Source of the DNA: Myxococcales bacterium
Lineage (GTDB): Bacteria > Myxococcota > Myxococcia > Myxococcales > Myxococcaceae
Reading direction: 5' to 3'
Assembly (NCBI GenBank): GCA_030681895.1
Contig: JAUXRI010000211.1
Span: forward strand, 1 to 47,858
Length of the DNA: 47,858 nt
Shown: positions 1 through 7,300 of the stretch, one piece after another
Numbering within the stretch: the first letter of the stretch is position 1
Layout: every line of letters begins with the position of its first letter
Made by a program: the position numbers and the translations under genes
Notes under the pieces: model-generated
Told to the model about the DNA's origin: nothing
Seen by the model: only the letters and a program-made list of their open reading frames with translations
Databases searched by the model: none

Positions 1-391
1 GACGTTCTGCGAGTCCTCAGCGAGACGTTCTGCGAGTCCTCAGCGAGACGTTCTGCGCGTCCTCGTCGAGACGTTCTGCGCGTCCTCGTCGAGACGTTCT
101 GCGCGTCCTCGTCGAGACGTTCTGCGCGCCCTCAGCGAGACGTTCTGCGCGCCCTAAGCGAGAGGTTCTGCGCGTCCTCGTCGAGACGTTCTGCGCGTCC
201 TCGTCGAGAGTTTCTGCGCGTCCTCGTCGAGACGTTCTGCGAGTCCTCAGCGAGACGTTCTGCGAGTCCTCAGCGAGACGTTCTGCGCGTCCTCGTCGAG
301 ACGTTCTGCGCGTCCTCGTCGAGACGTTCTGCGCGTCCTCGTCGAGACATTCTGCGCGTCCTCGTCGAGACGTTCTGCACGTCTTCAGCAT
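1..391. repeat. 23-bp tandem repeat array, 17 copies, cut by the left edge
   Basis: Seventeen head-to-tail units of exactly 23 bp start at 1, 24, 47 and so on to 369, with the core GACGTTCTGC at the head of nearly every unit. Three variants occur: A (ending GAGTCCTCAGCGA), B (GCGTCCTCGTCGA) and C (GCGCCCTCAGCGA and a relative). Copies 1-5 (A A B B B) recur as copies 11-15, so 1-115 and 231-345 are identical and imply a second-order duplication of 230 bp. The array begins at base 1 and so continues outside the window. There are no unique spacers, so it is not CRISPR. Because 23 is not a multiple of 3, open frames through it are a by-product of the repeat. Confidence 0.95.
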
Positions 392-402
392 TTTCAACGG
401 GT

Positions 403-488
403 CGTTCTCAACGTCGCGAGCGTGTCGTTCTCAACGTCGCGAGCCTTCGTTCTCAACGTCGCGAGCCCTTCGTTCTCAGCGCGCGGAA
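403..488. repeat. second short repeat family (CGTTCTCAACGTCGCGAG)
   Basis: The 18-mer CGTTCTCAACGTCGCGAG occurs at 403, 426 and 448, with a degenerate fourth copy at 471, spaced 23, 22 and 23 bp. The GTTCT core and the spacing match the array just upstream, so this looks like a diverged continuation of it. Isolated GTCGTTCTC-like words also appear near 618, 656 and 706. No function is visible. Confidence 0.8.
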
Positions 489-1038
489 CGCCTCGTCGGC
501 GACAGCCACTCGATGATCGGCGTGGAGCGCTCAAGATGCCGAACACCGCCTCCCTGGCACCCTGCCGGGAGAGTCCTGACATCACGATTCTCAACGGGCG
601 GTCTCCGCCCTGTTCAGGTCGTTCTCAGCAGCGTGCGCGGAATCGCCAGGAGCGAGTCGTTCTCTGCTCGTGAGCGATTGGTGTTCCGTACGCGGCGCGA
701 AGACAAGTCGTTCTCAGAGCCGTGTGGGGCGCCAGCAACACTGAATGCACAGCTGACCATCGGATTCGTTTCTCGCCGCTCGCGCACTGCTTCTCCGTCG
801 CGAACGCGAGGTCTCGCGCCCCGGGTTCGCCGGCGCACGACACATCGAACCCTCCCCTGTCTCTTCTTCGCGCGCGCACGGAGCGTTCCCTGTCCCCGTC
901 GCTCCGATTCTCGTCGAGCCGTCCGGGGCGATGGGCGAATTGCACGCGCTGACCCACTCGGCTCCGAGTGCTTCTCCCCTGCCCTCTTCACCACAAACGC
1001 CAGTCGTCGCGCGCAGCGCATGAGCCTCGTCGGCCGGC
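489..1038. other. gene-free stretch
   Basis: Open frames on both strands here are Arg/Ser-rich, lack recognisable domains or good ribosome-binding sites, and overlap one another. Apart from the scattered GTTCTC words nothing structured was seen. Treated as non-coding, probably part of a long intergenic region near the replication origin. Confidence 0.5.
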
Positions 1039-1590
1039 TCACTTCGGCTTGCGCGTGAGCTTGAACCGACGACCCTTCGTCACCAGGTACGCGCCGCGTG
1101 CGAACGCCACGCCGACGATTCCGAAGCCCACCGGCGGGAGCACCACGTCGATGAAATACAGAAACGACTCACTCGGGCCCTCTTCACCGAACAGCTCGGG
1201 CACCGGCACGAACAGCACGAACAGCAACACCACGAGGAGCACCGCGCTGAACACCACCCAATAGAGCCCGACGGTCATCGGGTCGCCGCTCAGCCCCAGC
1301 TCACCGAGCGAGAACAGGTCAGGCGCCAGCGCGTTCGTCGACAACGACACGGTCGGCTCGGGCAACGTCGACGGCTGGGTCGCGCCGGGCAGCGAGTTCA
1401 CCACCACGCGCGCCGACTCCTCGTCGAGCCCTCCAGCCATCAGCGCCTGCTTCACCTCGGCGACCGACTTCCCGCTCTCGACCATTCGTCGGGCGCTCTC
1501 GAACGTCGTCGTCGTGGGGAGCGCTTCGGCGCTCTCCGTCGGCGCGGCGTCACCAGCCCTGGTCTCTTCCGGCTCGGTGCGCTCGGGCAT
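1039..1590 (-). CDS. hypothetical membrane protein with UBA-like N-terminal segment
   Basis: 183 residues. The first 30 residues are acidic and Pro/Thr-rich. Residues about 31-70 resemble a UBA-like three-helix motif (SVAEVKQALMAGGLDEESAR), followed by a Pro/Ser linker and two hydrophobic segments at about 108-130 and 143-171. The protein ends with a basic tail (TKGRRFKLTRKPK), which suggests a cytoplasmic C terminus. It is divergent from mnmG, 115 bp away, and the intervening DNA contains a parS site. No family was recognised and no function is proposed. The ATG at 1590 is the only sensible start, although no strong Shine-Dalgarno precedes it. Confidence 0.75.
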   Translation of the reverse strand: MPERTEPEETRAGDAAPTESAEALPTTTTFESARRMVESGKSVAEVKQALMAGGLDEESARVVVNSLPGATQPSTLPEPTVSLSTNALAPDLFSLGELGLSGDPMTVGLYWVVFSAVLLVVLLFVLFVPVPELFGEEGPSESFLYFIDVVLPPVGFGIVGVAFARGAYLVTKGRRFKLTRKPK

Positions 1591-1648
1591 GGGGCTACGA
1601 AACGGGCCGCGCGCCTCGAAGTCAATTTCCGTGTCGTCGTCCGTCGGT

Positions 1649-1662
1649 GTTCCACGTGGAAC
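1649..1662. promoter_or_regulatory. parS: parS site 1
   Basis: GTTCCACGTGGAAC is a perfect 14-bp palindrome identical to the core of the M. xanthus parS consensus, the ParB/CTP loading site. It lies in the divergent gap between the small membrane protein gene and mnmG. parB is 3.5 kb downstream. Confidence 0.92.
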
Positions 1663-1705
1663 CTTGTGTTGCCGTCAGCACGCCAATGCCACTACGAGCG
1701 CGCTC

Positions 1706-3589
1706 ATGACGTTCGACCTCGTCGTCGTCGGGCTCGGTCACGCTGGGTGCGAAGCCGCGCTCGCGGCCGCGAAGCTGGGCCTCTCGACCGCCGCTGTGAC
1801 GCTGAGGCTCGACCGCGCCGCGGTGATGTCGTGCAACCCGGCCATCGGCGGCACCGCGAAGGGCCACCTCGTCAAGGAGCTCGACGCGCTCGGCGGACAG
1901 ATGGCGCTCAGCGCCGACGCCGCGGGCACGCACTTCGTCACGCTCAACGCCTCGAAGGGGCCGGCCGTGCAGGCCACGCGCGTGCTCTGCGACCGCGACG
2001 CGTACTCCGCGCACGTGCAGGCCGCGCTCCTCGCGCAGCCCAACCTCACGCTCATTCAAGGCGAGGTCGCGCGCCTCGAGGTCGACGAGAGCGAACGCCC
2101 TCGCATCACCGGCGTGCAGCTCGTCGATGGCCGCCAGCTAAAGGCCCGCGCCGTCGTGGTGACGACCGGCACGTTCCTCCAGGCCGTGCTGCACCGCGGC
2201 CCCGTGCGTGACGTCGGTGGCCGCCTCGGCGACGCCGCCGCGTCAGCGCTGTCGGGAGCCCTCACGTCGCTCGGCCTCGAGCTCGGCCGCTTCAAGACCG
2301 GCACGCCCGCGCGGCTCCTCGCGCGCTCCATCGATTGGAACCGCTGCACACGCCAACCCTCCGACGCGATGCCGCGCCCGTTCTCGTCGCGCACCGACAC
2401 CGCCGGTTTTCCGCAAAATGCGCTGCTCGACTGTTTCGTCACGCACACCACGGCGGCCACGCATCAGGTGCTCCGTGACAACCTGCACCGCTCACCACTC
2501 TTTCAGGGCCACATCGAAGGCCGCGGCCCGCGCTACTGCCCGAGCGTCGAAGACAAGGTGCACCGCTTCGCGCATCGACCCCGCCACACCGTCTTCCTCG
2601 AGCCCGAAGGCCACGCCTCTCCGCTCGTCTACCCCGCGGGCCTCAGCACGAGCCTGCCCGACGACGTGCAGCTCGAGTTCCTGCGAACGATTCCTGGCCT
2701 CGAGGCCGTCGAGGTCGAGCGCTTCGGCTACGCCGTCGAGTACGACTACTGCCCGCCAACGCAGCTGCTCCCCACGCTCGAGACCCGCCGCATCGCCGGG
2801 CTCTTCTTCGCGGGGCAGCTCAACGGCACGTCGGGCTACGAAGAAGCGGCGGTGCAGGGCCTGCTCGCGGGCCTCAACGCTGCCGCGCAGGTGAGGGGAG
2901 TGCCTGGCCTCGTCCTTGGCCGTCACGAAGCGCACGCCGGCGTGCTGGTCGACGAGCTGGTGACGAACGGCGTCGATGAGCCCTTCAGAATGATGACCAG
3001 CCGCTCGGAGCATCGGCTGCGACTTCGCGAAGGCACAGCGACATGGCGACTGAGCGGGCACGCGCATCGCCTCGGCCTCCTCAGTGATGAGCAGCTCGCG
3101 CGCATTCGTGACGACGAGGCGCGGGTGAACGCCGAGCTCGCGCGACTCGAGCGCAATGGACGGCTGGTCGCCCTGCGTCGGCCCGGCGCGACGTGGGACG
3201 CAGCGACCTCCGACGACCCGGCCCGGCCAGTGCTGCCCGCAGCGCTCATCGAAGCGGTCGAGGTCGAGGCCCGCTACGCGCCGTACATCGTGCAGGCCGA
3301 TACAGAGCTGAAGCGGCGTGGGCAGGCGTTCGACGCGCTGGTGGTTCCCACGGCCTTCGACTTCGGCGCCATTCGCGGCCTGTCGAACGAGATTCGCGAG
3401 CGCCTGGCGAAGGCCAGCCCGCGCACGTTTGGGCAGCTCCGAACCCTTCGCGGCGTCACCCCGGCCGCCGCGACCCTGGTGCTCATTCACCTGCAGCGGG
3501 TGGCCCCTGTTCCACGTGGAACAGGGGCTGTGGAAAACGATGTGGACAACCCGGCCGGGCCTGGTGCGCCTGACGTGCCGGGGTGTTGA
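1706..3589 (+). CDS. mnmG: tRNA uridine-5-carboxymethylaminomethyl modification enzyme MnmG (GidA)
   Basis: 627 residues, the normal length for MnmG. With MnmE it installs the cmnm5 group on wobble U34 of tRNAs using FAD, NADH and methylene-tetrahydrofolate. The FAD-binding motif VVGLGHAGCEAA lies near the N terminus. Family motifs follow in order: MSCNPAIGGTAKGHLVKELD, TGTFLQAVLHRG, KTGTPARLL, YCPSVEDKVHRF, FFAGQLNGTSGYEEAAVQG and the C-terminal FRMMTSRSEHRL. The frame is open upstream to 1514, but the MTFDLVVVG start at 1706 fits the family and excludes the upstream parS. The last 30 codons contain a parS palindrome and DnaA-box-like words. rsmG follows after 22 bp. Confidence 0.97.
   Translation: MTFDLVVVGLGHAGCEAALAAAKLGLSTAAVTLRLDRAAVMSCNPAIGGTAKGHLVKELDALGGQMALSADAAGTHFVTLNASKGPAVQATRVLCDRDAYSAHVQAALLAQPNLTLIQGEVARLEVDESERPRITGVQLVDGRQLKARAVVVTTGTFLQAVLHRGPVRDVGGRLGDAAASALSGALTSLGLELGRFKTGTPARLLARSIDWNRCTRQPSDAMPRPFSSRTDTAGFPQNALLDCFVTHTTAATHQVLRDNLHRSPLFQGHIEGRGPRYCPSVEDKVHRFAHRPRHTVFLEPEGHASPLVYPAGLSTSLPDDVQLEFLRTIPGLEAVEVERFGYAVEYDYCPPTQLLPTLETRRIAGLFFAGQLNGTSGYEEAAVQGLLAGLNAAAQVRGVPGLVLGRHEAHAGVLVDELVTNGVDEPFRMMTSRSEHRLRLREGTATWRLSGHAHRLGLLSDEQLARIRDDEARVNAELARLERNGRLVALRRPGATWDAATSDDPARPVLPAALIEAVEVEARYAPYIVQADTELKRRGQAFDALVVPTAFDFGAIRGLSNEIRERLAKASPRTFGQLRTLRGVTPAAATLVLIHLQRVAPVPRGTGAVENDVDNPAGPGAPDVPGC
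3504..3527. promoter_or_regulatory. parS: parS site 2, 24-bp perfect palindrome inside mnmG
   Basis: The core GTTCCACGTGGAAC (3509-3522) is extended on both sides by CCCCT/AGGGG to a perfect 24-bp inverted repeat. It lies inside the last codons of mnmG (VAPVPRGTGAV). ParB is expected to load here. A long GC-rich palindrome could also form a hairpin in the mnmG mRNA, but no T-run follows. Confidence 0.95.
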
Positions 3590-3619
3590 GACCCGGAAAG
3601 GGAATGTCGCTGTGGACAA
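3529..3619. promoter_or_regulatory. cluster of three DnaA-box-like 9-mers
   Basis: On the minus strand TTTTCCACA (3529-3537), TTGTCCACA (3541-3549) and TTGTCCACA (3611-3619) lie in the same orientation within 91 bp. TTTTCCACA fits the TTWTNCACA DnaA consensus. TTGTCCACA is the form favoured in some high-GC bacteria. They overlap the mnmG 3' end and the rsmG start codon, directly beside parS site 2. No A+T-rich unwinding element is seen, so this may be a DnaA-binding cluster or part of an origin region rather than a full oriC. Confidence 0.4.
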
Positions 3620-4259
3620 CTCGCCTGACGCCGTCCTGAAGAAGGGGCTCGAAACCGCCGGACTTCCGGTGGCCCTCGCCGGCCCTTTGTCGGCCTATGC
3701 CGCGCTGCTGTTGAAATGGAATGAGCGCGTCAACCTCACCGCCATCACCCGGCCCATCGAGGTCGTCGACAAACACCTGCTCGACTCGCTGGCGGTGCTG
3801 CCCGAGGTGCCGACTGGAGCCCACCGGGTGCTCGACCTGGGCGCCGGCGCCGGGCTGCCCGGAATCCCCTGGGCCATCGTCCGGCCAGACCTCGACGTGA
3901 CCCTGGTCGACGCTGTCCAAAAGAAGGTGGCGTTCATCAAGGCTGCGGCCGCCTCCCTCGGCCTGGCCGGGCGGGTCCACGGGCTCCACCATCGGGCGAC
4001 GGGGCAGGGCGACACCCTGGGGACGTGGGATGTCGTGGTCTCGCGGGCTTTTATGGACGTGGAGCCCTGGCTGGCGCTCGCGCGCCACTACGTGCGGCCC
4101 GGCGGGGTGGTGATGGCGATGGTCGGCCAGGCGCCCGACCCGGCCCTCGTCGCCAGCGCAGCAGCCGCGGCAGGGCTTTCGCTCCGGTCTCAGCGCCGCT
4201 TCGAACTGCCGGTCAGCGGCGACGGGCGGGGCGTGTTCGTCTTCGAACGTTCCACGTGA
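3612..4259 (+). CDS. rsmG: 16S rRNA (guanine-527-N7) methyltransferase RsmG (GidB)
   Basis: 215 residues. RsmG transfers a methyl group from S-adenosylmethionine to N7 of G527 in 16S rRNA; its loss gives low-level streptomycin resistance in several bacteria. Visible motifs are LLLKWNERVNLTAI near residue 36, the SAM-binding loop VLDLGAGAGLPGIP, and the LVDAVQKKVAFIK helix. The GTG at 3612 follows GGAAAGGGA at a good distance and gives the usual family length; the frame is open further upstream through mnmG but without homology. It follows mnmG, as in many bacteria. The last codons overlap parS site 3. Confidence 0.96.
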   Translation: MDNSPDAVLKKGLETAGLPVALAGPLSAYAALLLKWNERVNLTAITRPIEVVDKHLLDSLAVLPEVPTGAHRVLDLGAGAGLPGIPWAIVRPDLDVTLVDAVQKKVAFIKAAAASLGLAGRVHGLHHRATGQGDTLGTWDVVVSRAFMDVEPWLALARHYVRPGGVVMAMVGQAPDPALVASAAAAAGLSLRSQRRFELPVSGDGRGVFVFERST

Positions 4260-4262
4260 AAC
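4249..4262. promoter_or_regulatory. parS: parS site 3
   Basis: GTTCCACGTGAAAC differs from the perfect palindrome by one base and matches the canonical bacterial parS core (half sites GTTCCAC and GTGAAAC). It overlaps the rsmG stop codon and lies 77 bp upstream of parA. Confidence 0.88.
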
Positions 4263-4338
4263 ATCAGGCCGCCGCCGACCCCTGAAAAAGCGGACCAAGC
4301 CTTCTCCATGTCAGCCCGGTCGCGTATGACGCCCGACC

Positions 4339-5130
4339 ATGGGGCGAATCCTCGCAATCTCGAATCAGAAGGGTGGGGTGGGGAAGACGACCACCGCCAT
4401 CAACCTCGCGGCGAGTCTGGCGTCGGCGGAGCAGCGAACCCTGCTCATCGACCTCGACCCGCAGGGCAACGCCGGCAGCGGCCTGGGCATCGACAAGACG
4501 GCCATCACCGGCAGCATCTACGACTGCCTCATCGCCAACCGGCCCATGGGCGAAGTGGTGCACCAGACCGAGCTGCGGTTCCTCGACGTGGTGCCGTCGA
4601 CCCCCGACCTGACCGGCGCCGAGGTCGAGCTGGTCAACGTCGACGGACGTGAGCAGAAGCTCAAAGAGGCCCTCTCGGCGCTCGCGGCCAACTACGAGTA
4701 CGTGCTCATCGACTGCCCGCCGTCGCTGGGCCTGTTGACCCTGAACGCGCTGACGGCCGCCGACTCGGTGCTCATTCCGCTCCAGTGCGAGTACTACGCG
4801 ATGGAGGGCCTCGCGCAGCTGCTCTCCACCGTGGAGCTCGTGCAGCAGTCGCTCAACCCGGGCCTCGAGGTCGAGGGCATCGTGCTGACCATGTTCGACC
4901 AGCGCGCCAACATCTCGCACCAGGTCGCCGACGAGGTGCGCCGCGTCTTCCCCAAGCTGGTGTTCGACGCCGTCGTTCCGCGCAACGTGCGGCTCGCCGA
5001 GAGCCCCAGCTTCGGAAAACCCGTGCTGCTCTACGACATCCGCTCGAAGGGCTGCGAGGCGTACCTGCAGCTGGCGCGAGAGCTCCAGAAGCGGCCCCAG
5101 CGTCGGCGGAAGAGCTCCCGTGTCGCCTGA
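4339..5130 (+). CDS. parA: chromosome-partitioning ATPase ParA (Soj)
   Basis: 263 residues. ParA is a deviant Walker ATPase that binds DNA non-specifically as an ATP dimer and moves ParB-parS complexes. The deviant Walker A motif KGGVGKTT is at residues 11-18, followed by LLIDLDPQGNAGSGLG and VLIDCPPSLGLLTLNAL, and the C-terminal DIRSKGCEAYLQLAREL segment is typical. The M. xanthus protein segregates origins and interacts with bactofilin-associated PadC; a similar role is inferred here. parB follows after 46 bp in the same direction. No strong Shine-Dalgarno precedes the ATG, but the N terminus matches the family. Confidence 0.97.
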   Translation: MGRILAISNQKGGVGKTTTAINLAASLASAEQRTLLIDLDPQGNAGSGLGIDKTAITGSIYDCLIANRPMGEVVHQTELRFLDVVPSTPDLTGAEVELVNVDGREQKLKEALSALAANYEYVLIDCPPSLGLLTLNALTAADSVLIPLQCEYYAMEGLAQLLSTVELVQQSLNPGLEVEGIVLTMFDQRANISHQVADEVRRVFPKLVFDAVVPRNVRLAESPSFGKPVLLYDIRSKGCEAYLQLARELQKRPQRRRKSSRVA

Positions 5131-5154
5131 GTTGAGCAAAGAGCTGCCCATGTT

Positions 5155-5166
5155 GATCAGCTGATC
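5155..5166. promoter_or_regulatory. 12-bp palindrome between parA and parB
   Basis: GATCAGCTGATC is a perfect palindrome in the 46-bp parA-parB gap, just upstream of the parB ribosome-binding site (CCGGAG). It could be an operator or a small mRNA hairpin. Similar TTGATCAGC words occur elsewhere in the window, so chance is possible. Confidence 0.3.
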
Positions 5167-5176
5167 CGGAGAAGCC

Positions 5177-6076
5177 ATGCCAGGCGTCGTCAAGGTGTTG
5201 AATTCCATGAATCGCAAGCCGGCCCTCGGGCGTGGGCTGGGTGCGCTGTTGCCCGATGCGCGGCAGACGCAGCCCAGTCACTCCAATGGGTTGACCCGGT
5301 TGCCCATCGACCAGATTCACGCCGACCGCGCGAACCCTCGCAAGTCGTTCGACGAGGCCGAGCTCGAGGAGCTGGCTGTCTCACTCAAACAGCAGGGCGT
5401 GCTCCAGCCGGTGCTGGTGCGGCGCGACCCGAAGGGTGGCTATCGGCTCATCGCCGGAGAACGACGGTGGCGGGCGGCGCAACGCGCTGGGCTCCACGAG
5501 GTGCCGGCCATCGTGCGTGAGGCCTCGGACGCCGAGGCGTACGAGCTCGCGCTGGTCGAGAACATTCAGCGCGCCGACCTGAACCCGCTGGAAGAGGCCG
5601 AGGCCTTTCGCCGGCTCGTCGAGGAGCGCCGCCTCACCCAGGAGCAGGTCGCCGACCGCGTCGGGAAGGACCGTTCCACGGTGGCCAACGCGCTGCGCCT
5701 CCTCACGCTCCCCAATGAGGTGAAGCAGCTCGTCCTCGAGGGCGACCTCGACATGGGCCACGCCCGCGCGATCCTCGGCCTGTCGAAGCCCGCCGAGATG
5801 GTGACGGTCGCGCGCGCGGTCATCACCGAGAAGCTGACCGTTCGTGAGACCGAGGCGCACGTCAAAGCCCTGAAAGGCAGCGGCGCTGCAGGCGGAAAAG
5901 GCAAGAAGACGCCAGCGAAGACGAGCCCTGAAGCGAGAAAGCTCGTCGAAGATCTGCAACGACGGCTTGGCACGAAGGTGCGTCTGGTGGAGAAGGGGGC
6001 AGGGAAGGGGTCTGTCGAGATTCAGTACTTCAGCTACGAAGACCTCGAGCGGATCATCGGGTTGATCAAGCGATAA
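5177..6076 (+). CDS. parB: chromosome-partitioning protein ParB (Spo0J), parS-binding CTPase
   Basis: 299 residues. ParB binds parS, hydrolyses CTP and spreads as a sliding clamp. Order of parts: LGRGLGALLP near the N terminus (the ParA-stimulating segment of the family), LPIDQIHADRANPRKSFDE, the CTP-binding GERRWRAAQ motif at about residues 95-103, NIQRADLNPLEEAEAF, a helix-turn-helix around LTQEQVADRVGKDRSTVANA, then a basic linker and a C-terminal dimerisation segment ending DLERIIGLIKR. GGAG six bases before 5177 supports this ATG. An internal ATG at 5207 (MNRKPALGRG) is an alternative start. The three parS sites are upstream in the same cluster. Confidence 0.97.
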   Translation: MPGVVKVLNSMNRKPALGRGLGALLPDARQTQPSHSNGLTRLPIDQIHADRANPRKSFDEAELEELAVSLKQQGVLQPVLVRRDPKGGYRLIAGERRWRAAQRAGLHEVPAIVREASDAEAYELALVENIQRADLNPLEEAEAFRRLVEERRLTQEQVADRVGKDRSTVANALRLLTLPNEVKQLVLEGDLDMGHARAILGLSKPAEMVTVARAVITEKLTVRETEAHVKALKGSGAAGGKGKKTPAKTSPEARKLVEDLQRRLGTKVRLVEKGAGKGSVEIQYFSYEDLERIIGLIKR

Positions 6077-6104
6077 CGCGGTACCGAAGGACCGGAATTC
6101 GCAC

Positions 6105-6533
6105 ATGGCGCTATTCGGAGAGAAAAAAGACGCAGGGCCCACGAAGGAGGACAGACCGGTGTCGGCCAAAGCAGGGCAGCTCAACGCGCTTCTCGGCAAG
6201 GGAAGCGAGTTCGAAGGGAAGTTGACCTTCGAAGGCGAAGTCCGCATCGATGGGAAGTTCAGCGGGCAGATCGTCACGAAGGACACGCTGACGATCGGCG
6301 AGGGCGCGCGGGTGACCGCGGACATCTCGGCGGGCGTCATCATCATCAGCGGCACCGTCGAGGGCACCATCAAGGCGAACCAGATGGTCGAGCTCCATGC
6401 GCCCGCGCGCGTGAAGGGCGCCATCGAGACGCCGGCGATGTCGATGGAGAAGGGCGTCATCTTCGAAGGCACCACGAAGATGGAGAACACCAAGGCGCCG
6501 CCCGCGCCAGGCACGCCCGCTCCCACCAAGTGA
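6105..6533 (+). CDS. bacM: bactofilin, BacM-like
   Basis: 142 residues. Bactofilins polymerise without nucleotide into cytoskeletal filaments built from a right-handed beta-helix. Residues about 30-125 form the bactofilin (DUF583) core with regular hydrophobic/Gly repeats: GKLTFEGEVRIDGKFSGQI, TLTIGEGARVTADIS, IIISGTVEGTIKA. The tail is a Pro/Ala-rich, probably disordered extension. In M. xanthus bacM lies directly next to parAB, and other bactofilins (BacNOP) anchor the ParABS machinery. The same position here, 28 bp after parB, supports a BacM assignment. Its stop overlaps the start of the next gene by 4 bp. Confidence 0.85.
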   Translation: MALFGEKKDAGPTKEDRPVSAKAGQLNALLGKGSEFEGKLTFEGEVRIDGKFSGQIVTKDTLTIGEGARVTADISAGVIIISGTVEGTIKANQMVELHAPARVKGAIETPAMSMEKGVIFEGTTKMENTKAPPAPGTPAPTK

Positions 6534-6946
6534 GTCGCTGGCTCCTCGCCGCGGTGCTGGCCGGCTGCGCGCAGAAGCCCGCCGCGCCCGTCGGCCTGCG
6601 TGTGCCCCTCAGCGAGGGCTGGGTCGCCACGCCTCAAGGCGGTGGGCTGGCCGTCGGTCCCAAAGGCCGGGTGGTGGCCTCGCTCGAGGTGCGCGGTGGC
6701 GACGTGCCCCGCGCCGCAGAGCTGTCACGCGCCGTCACCTCGGAGGGCGCGACGCAGGTGCTCCTCGACGAGGGCGAAGGCTACGCCGCCGTGCGCTACA
6801 CGCTCGCCCCGGGCCGCGACGGGTTTCTCGCCGTGAAACGCGTCGGCGGTCGAACGGTGTGGTGCTCGTCGACGGCGAACGCGAAGAATGACGAGGTCGA
6901 CGACGCGCTCGCGCTGTGCCGAAGCCTCGCGACCGAGACGCCCTGA
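6530..6946 (+). CDS. small predicted lipoprotein coupled to the bactofilin gene
   Basis: 138 residues. The GTG start overlaps the bactofilin stop (GTGA), indicating translational coupling. The N terminus MSRWLLAAVLAGCAQ has a lipobox (LAGC), so it is probably exported and lipidated. The rest is a small alpha/beta-looking domain with two later cysteines (TVWCSST and ALCRS) that could pair. No family was recognised. Its place behind parAB and bacM suggests, but does not show, a role in envelope anchoring or cell shape. Confidence 0.75.
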   Translation: MSRWLLAAVLAGCAQKPAAPVGLRVPLSEGWVATPQGGGLAVGPKGRVVASLEVRGGDVPRAAELSRAVTSEGATQVLLDEGEGYAAVRYTLAPGRDGFLAVKRVGGRTVWCSSTANAKNDEVDDALALCRSLATETP

Positions 6947-7300
6947 GGGCTCAGCAGCGGGTGACTCGGTTGATCACCTCGCCCGGCTGCACTCATCCGA
7001 GCGGGCTCGTTGGCCTGCACCCTTCGTGTCCGGAGACGATTCACACGGACCGCAACGGTCGCGTCGTTCCACGCTGACTCGCCGAAGCGGTGGACACCGA
7101 CTCGAGCCCGCGGACACCAGCGCATCGCGACGCCCTGGGCTTGGCGCAGGGAACCCACGCTGAGCCACACCGCCGACGCAGGTCCTCGCGATCGTTCCAC
7201 AGCACGAGCTTCCGGACCTCGAACGTCAGAGACCTGACGGCACCGCGCTGATCCTGAACGACCTTCGCGAACGTGCCGAAGGCCAAGGGAGGTCGACGCC
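6947..7300. other. intergenic stretch of 354 bp
   Basis: No supported gene. Open frames here are low-quality shadows. The only useful signal is AAGGGAGGTCGACGCC at the right end, which is the ribosome-binding region of the HDOD gene. No convincing terminator or RNA was seen. Confidence 0.5.

Noticed and set aside
1..391. CRISPR array
   Set aside because: Units are contiguous with no unique spacers and no cas genes are present.
17..397. Minus-strand open frame with a 23-residue Arg-rich repeat
   Set aside because: It is a by-product of a 23-bp tandem DNA array; all frames are open and no start signal or conserved protein is seen.
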